Source: Desertivirga brevis (GTDB lineage: Bacteria > Bacteroidota > Bacteroidia > Sphingobacteriales > Sphingobacteriaceae). From it: a DNA stretch of 64,000 nucleotides. This document shows positions 61,695 through 64,000 of this stretch, one piece after another. Made by a program: the position numbers and the translations under genes. The notes below the pieces were generated by a model that was not told the DNA's origin, did no database searches, and was given only the letters and a program-made list of their open reading frames with translations. Location: positions 1-64,000 of the forward strand of contig NZ_JAFEWF010000006.1 of the NCBI RefSeq assembly GCF_017355835.1, given 5' to 3'. Within the stretch, counting starts at the first letter, position 1. Every line of letters begins with the position of its first letter.

Positions 61695-63458
61695 TTATTT
61701 AAGGCTGATATCAAATGGCATTCTCGCTTGAATACCCTTTAGGTTTATCGTGGCCTTCAATTTCTCGTAATATTCGTATTGTTCTCCAAGTTCTTTTTTT
61801 GCGAAGTATACTCGCAGCTTATCCTCCGACTTGTCAAACAAAGCACTCAGACCATCTTTTTGAACTGGATACGATACAATTCTGTAATCAGTTATCTTGG
61901 CCATTTTAGCTGCAGATCGTACAGCGTCATCGATATTGCCAAGTTTGTCTACCAAGCCGATCTTTAGCGCCTCCGAGCCGCTCCACACACGTCCCTGTCC
62001 AATCTCGTTTACATACTGCTGTGTTTTCTTTCTACCTTCTGCAACGCGTTTTGTGAAGGAATCGTAAATGCGGTTCACTTCGTTTTGAATGATCAATTTC
62101 TCTTCCGGAGTAAGTGGTCTGGTAACAGTTCCAAGATCTGCATGTGTTCCAGTTTTAACTCCGTCGAAGGTAATTCCGAGCTTATCGTTGAAGAAGTTCT
62201 GCATGTTCGGAATAATTCCGAATACGCCTATAGAGCCTGTAATAGTATTTGGCTGTGCGAAAATTGAATCTGCTGCACAGGAGATATAGTATCCTCCAGA
62301 AGCTGCAAGGTCTCCCATTGAAACAACCACAGGCTTAACCTTCTTGGTTAAAACCACTTCCCTCCATATTACGTCGGAAGCAAGAGCGCTTCCTCCAGGG
62401 GAATTAACACGTAAAACAAGGGCTTTTACTTTATCGTCCATTCTGGCTTTACGAATAGCCTTGGAAATTTTTTCAGAACCAATGGTTTCGTCGTTTCCTT
62501 CTCCGCCTGTAATTTCTCCCGAGGCGTATACTACTGCAATCCTGGTACTAAAATCACCCTCTTCACCAGTATCATTTTTAATATAATCGGTCAGCGTCAC
62601 AGATTTTACCTCTTCATCTTTCTCTATTCCGCTCCTTGATTTCAGCTCGTCAAGTACCTCGTCTTTATAGCGCAAAGCATCCACCAGTTTGAAGGCTACA
62701 GCATCCTTAGGACTTCTTACTTTTAGTTGATCAGCCATTGCAAATAGAGAATCCTTTTGAATTTTCCTTGCTGTTGCTATTGAACTTAAATAATGATCAT
62801 ACAATGAACCCAGGAAGGAAGTTACCTGCTGTCTGTTGGGCTCGCTCATACGATCAAGTATAAATGGCTCAACGGCGCTTTTATAAGTTCCAACCTTAAT
62901 GATTTGCGGCTCTATTCCGAGCTTCTCCAAAGATCCCTTAAAGAACATCAACTGAGAACTGAAACCGGTGAATTCTACAATTCCCTCAGGATTCAGATAA
63001 ACTTTATCGGCTGCTGAAGCCAGGTAGTAAGTGTTCTTTGTGTAAACTTCGCTGTACGCCAGAATGAACTTTTTTGATTTTTTGAAATCCAAAAGCTCGT
63101 TCCTTATTTCCTCTACAGTTGCATATCCTGCCTGCAGACTGCTCAGGTCAAGGTAAATACCTTTAATGTTATCATCAGTTTTAGCTCTTCTGATTGCAGC
63201 TAAAATATCATTTAATCCTACACTTTTACTTCTTCCAAAAGCATTGATATCAAGTTTGCTAAATGGGTCATCATGGCCGCGTTCAACGATCGGATAATCC
63301 AAAGGAATATGTAAAACTGAGTTGGCCTTAACCTCAACGTCCTCATCAGCCTGAGAGGCGACAGCAATGACAACTAAAATGAGGATAAGTAATATGGCAA
63401 AGAAGGAAAACAGCACTCCAACCATAGAGGCAAATGCCATTTTGAAAAAACTTTTCAT
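61695..63458 (-). CDS. sppA: Signal peptide peptidase SppA (67-kDa type)
   Basis: 587 residues: an N-terminal membrane anchor (about 12-36) and two S49 repeats. The catalytic Lys lies in the first repeat (EVYTKNTYYLASAADKVYL), the Ser nucleophile in the second (MGDLAASGGYYISCAAD), matching the two-domain SppA layout. It digests leftover signal peptides in the inner membrane. The start is divergent from folK, with 88 bp between. Confidence 0.95.
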   Translation of the reverse strand: MKSFFKMAFASMVGVLFSFFAILLILILVVIAVASQADEDVEVKANSVLHIPLDYPIVERGHDDPFSKLDINAFGRSKSVGLNDILAAIRRAKTDDNIKGIYLDLSSLQAGYATVEEIRNELLDFKKSKKFILAYSEVYTKNTYYLASAADKVYLNPEGIVEFTGFSSQLMFFKGSLEKLGIEPQIIKVGTYKSAVEPFILDRMSEPNRQQVTSFLGSLYDHYLSSIATARKIQKDSLFAMADQLKVRSPKDAVAFKLVDALRYKDEVLDELKSRSGIEKDEEVKSVTLTDYIKNDTGEEGDFSTRIAVVYASGEITGGEGNDETIGSEKISKAIRKARMDDKVKALVLRVNSPGGSALASDVIWREVVLTKKVKPVVVSMGDLAASGGYYISCAADSIFAQPNTITGSIGVFGIIPNMQNFFNDKLGITFDGVKTGTHADLGTVTRPLTPEEKLIIQNEVNRIYDSFTKRVAEGRKKTQQYVNEIGQGRVWSGSEALKIGLVDKLGNIDDAVRSAAKMAKITDYRIVSYPVQKDGLSALFDKSEDKLRVYFAKKELGEQYEYYEKLKATINLKGIQARMPFDISLK

Positions 63459-63545
63459 CCGCGCTGAACTTATTTATTTGTGCAAGTATACGTTAGATAT
63501 AGATATCTTTGAAACGTTACAACATATATAAGAGATATAAGGTTT

Positions 63546-64000
63546 ATGCAGGAAGTTTATTTATTGCTGGGAAGCAACATAGGAGATCGCGAACAATTCC
63601 TGCATCAGGCTACCCTTCTTCTAACGCAAGAGATAGGAGCAATAACGAAGAAATCTTCATTATACGAAACAGCGCCATGGGGATTAGAGGAGCAACCTGA
63701 ATATCTTAATCAAGTATTAGTTTTAGTAACAAAGCTTCAAGCCAGGGAGGTTTTGAAAGCAGCTCTGGATATAGAGAAAATCCTTGGAAGGGAAAGAATT
63801 GAGAGATGGGGATCAAGGGTAATAGATATTGATATCTTGTTCTATTCGGATGAAGTTATTGACGAGGCGGATCTAAAAGTTCCTCATCCTTACTTTCATT
63901 TAAGAAGGTTTGCAGTAGAACCAATGTTAGAGGTACAACCTGACTTTATTCATCCTGTATTAAAAAAATCAATAAAATCTCTAGCTTTGGAACTTAGTGA
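63546..64000 (+). CDS. folK: 2-amino-4-hydroxy-6-hydroxymethyldihydropteridine pyrophosphokinase (3' end beyond window)
   Basis: Open from ATG 63546 to the window edge with no stop (151 codons seen; the family usually has about 160). It begins MQEVYLLLGSNIGDREQFLH. Further motifs are LYETAPWGLEEQPEYLNQV, EKILGRERIERWGSRVIDID (substrate and Mg2+ site) and VPHPYFHLRRFAVEPM. It makes the pyrophosphorylated pterin used by FolP in folate synthesis, complementing folA and thyA elsewhere in this window. Confidence 0.93.
   Translation, partial: MQEVYLLLGSNIGDREQFLHQATLLLTQEIGAITKKSSLYETAPWGLEEQPEYLNQVLVLVTKLQAREVLKAALDIEKILGRERIERWGSRVIDIDILFYSDEVIDEADLKVPHPYFHLRRFAVEPMLEVQPDFIHPVLKKSIKSLALELS

Overview
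The window reads as a chromosomal segment of a Bacteroidota bacterium, most likely family Sphingobacteriaceae (Pedobacter/Mucilaginibacter-like). The evidence is the moderately AT-rich base composition, TonB-dependent receptors, a fused SecDF, an FCY1-like cytosine deaminase, a DUF3822 protein next to rsmD, and promoters of the Bacteroidota type (TTG, about 19 nt, then TAnnTTTG) in front of several genes. No rRNA, tRNA, CRISPR array or prophage was seen.

Layout. 1-3000: right end of an IS66-family element abutting a peptidase S41 fragment and a decayed hybrid sensor kinase (frameshifts, internal deletion). 3000-9200: TonB-dependent receptor, poorly known Bacteroidota genes, a frameshifted membrane protein and a cytosine deaminase. 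9300-14300: htpG, then a cobalamin riboswitch driving btuB. 14300-22500: UvrD/PcrA helicase, M48 lipoprotein protease, small accessory genes, MFS transporter, hemF. 22500-24100: the most interesting regulatory region, two tandem Val/Ile/Ala-rich leader peptides, each followed by an intrinsic terminator whose 5' arm is complementary to the leader-peptide stop region, ahead of a PLP aminotransferase. 24100-38500: core metabolism and RNA modification (mtaB, lgt, inositol-phosphatase family, pyrE/Nudix divergent pair, coaD, rsmD, accD, fbaA, NDH-2), a RecD-like helicase and a CHASE3 kinase. 38600-44000: secDF, folA-thyA, ispE. 44000-47200: a large outer-membrane protein with a gluzincin motif. 47184-48370: 1.2 kb with no gene. 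48400-56200: EamA transporter, LptF/G permease, tgt; glycosyltransferase-sigma-rsmG operon; a BlaI-type repressor divergent from dprA with three BlaI-type dyads between them; SixA phosphatase. 56200-64000: two paralogous porins, heptosyltransferase-like GT9, a PolX-family protein with a disrupted polymerase site, AI-2E transporter, sppA and the start of folK.

Connections. Folate and thymidylate genes (folA, thyA, folK), envelope genes (lgt, secDF, lptF/G, GT9, sppA, TonB receptors) and tRNA/rRNA modification genes (mtaB, tgt, rsmD, rsmG) recur. The strongest candidates for new biology are the tandem attenuator, the orphan BlaI-dprA control region, the PolX homologue with an intact PHP domain and lost polymerase aspartates, the Tgt lacking its zinc cysteines, and the duplicated porin with a scar of the neighbouring gene. 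Function calls rest on motif recognition; no database search could be run.
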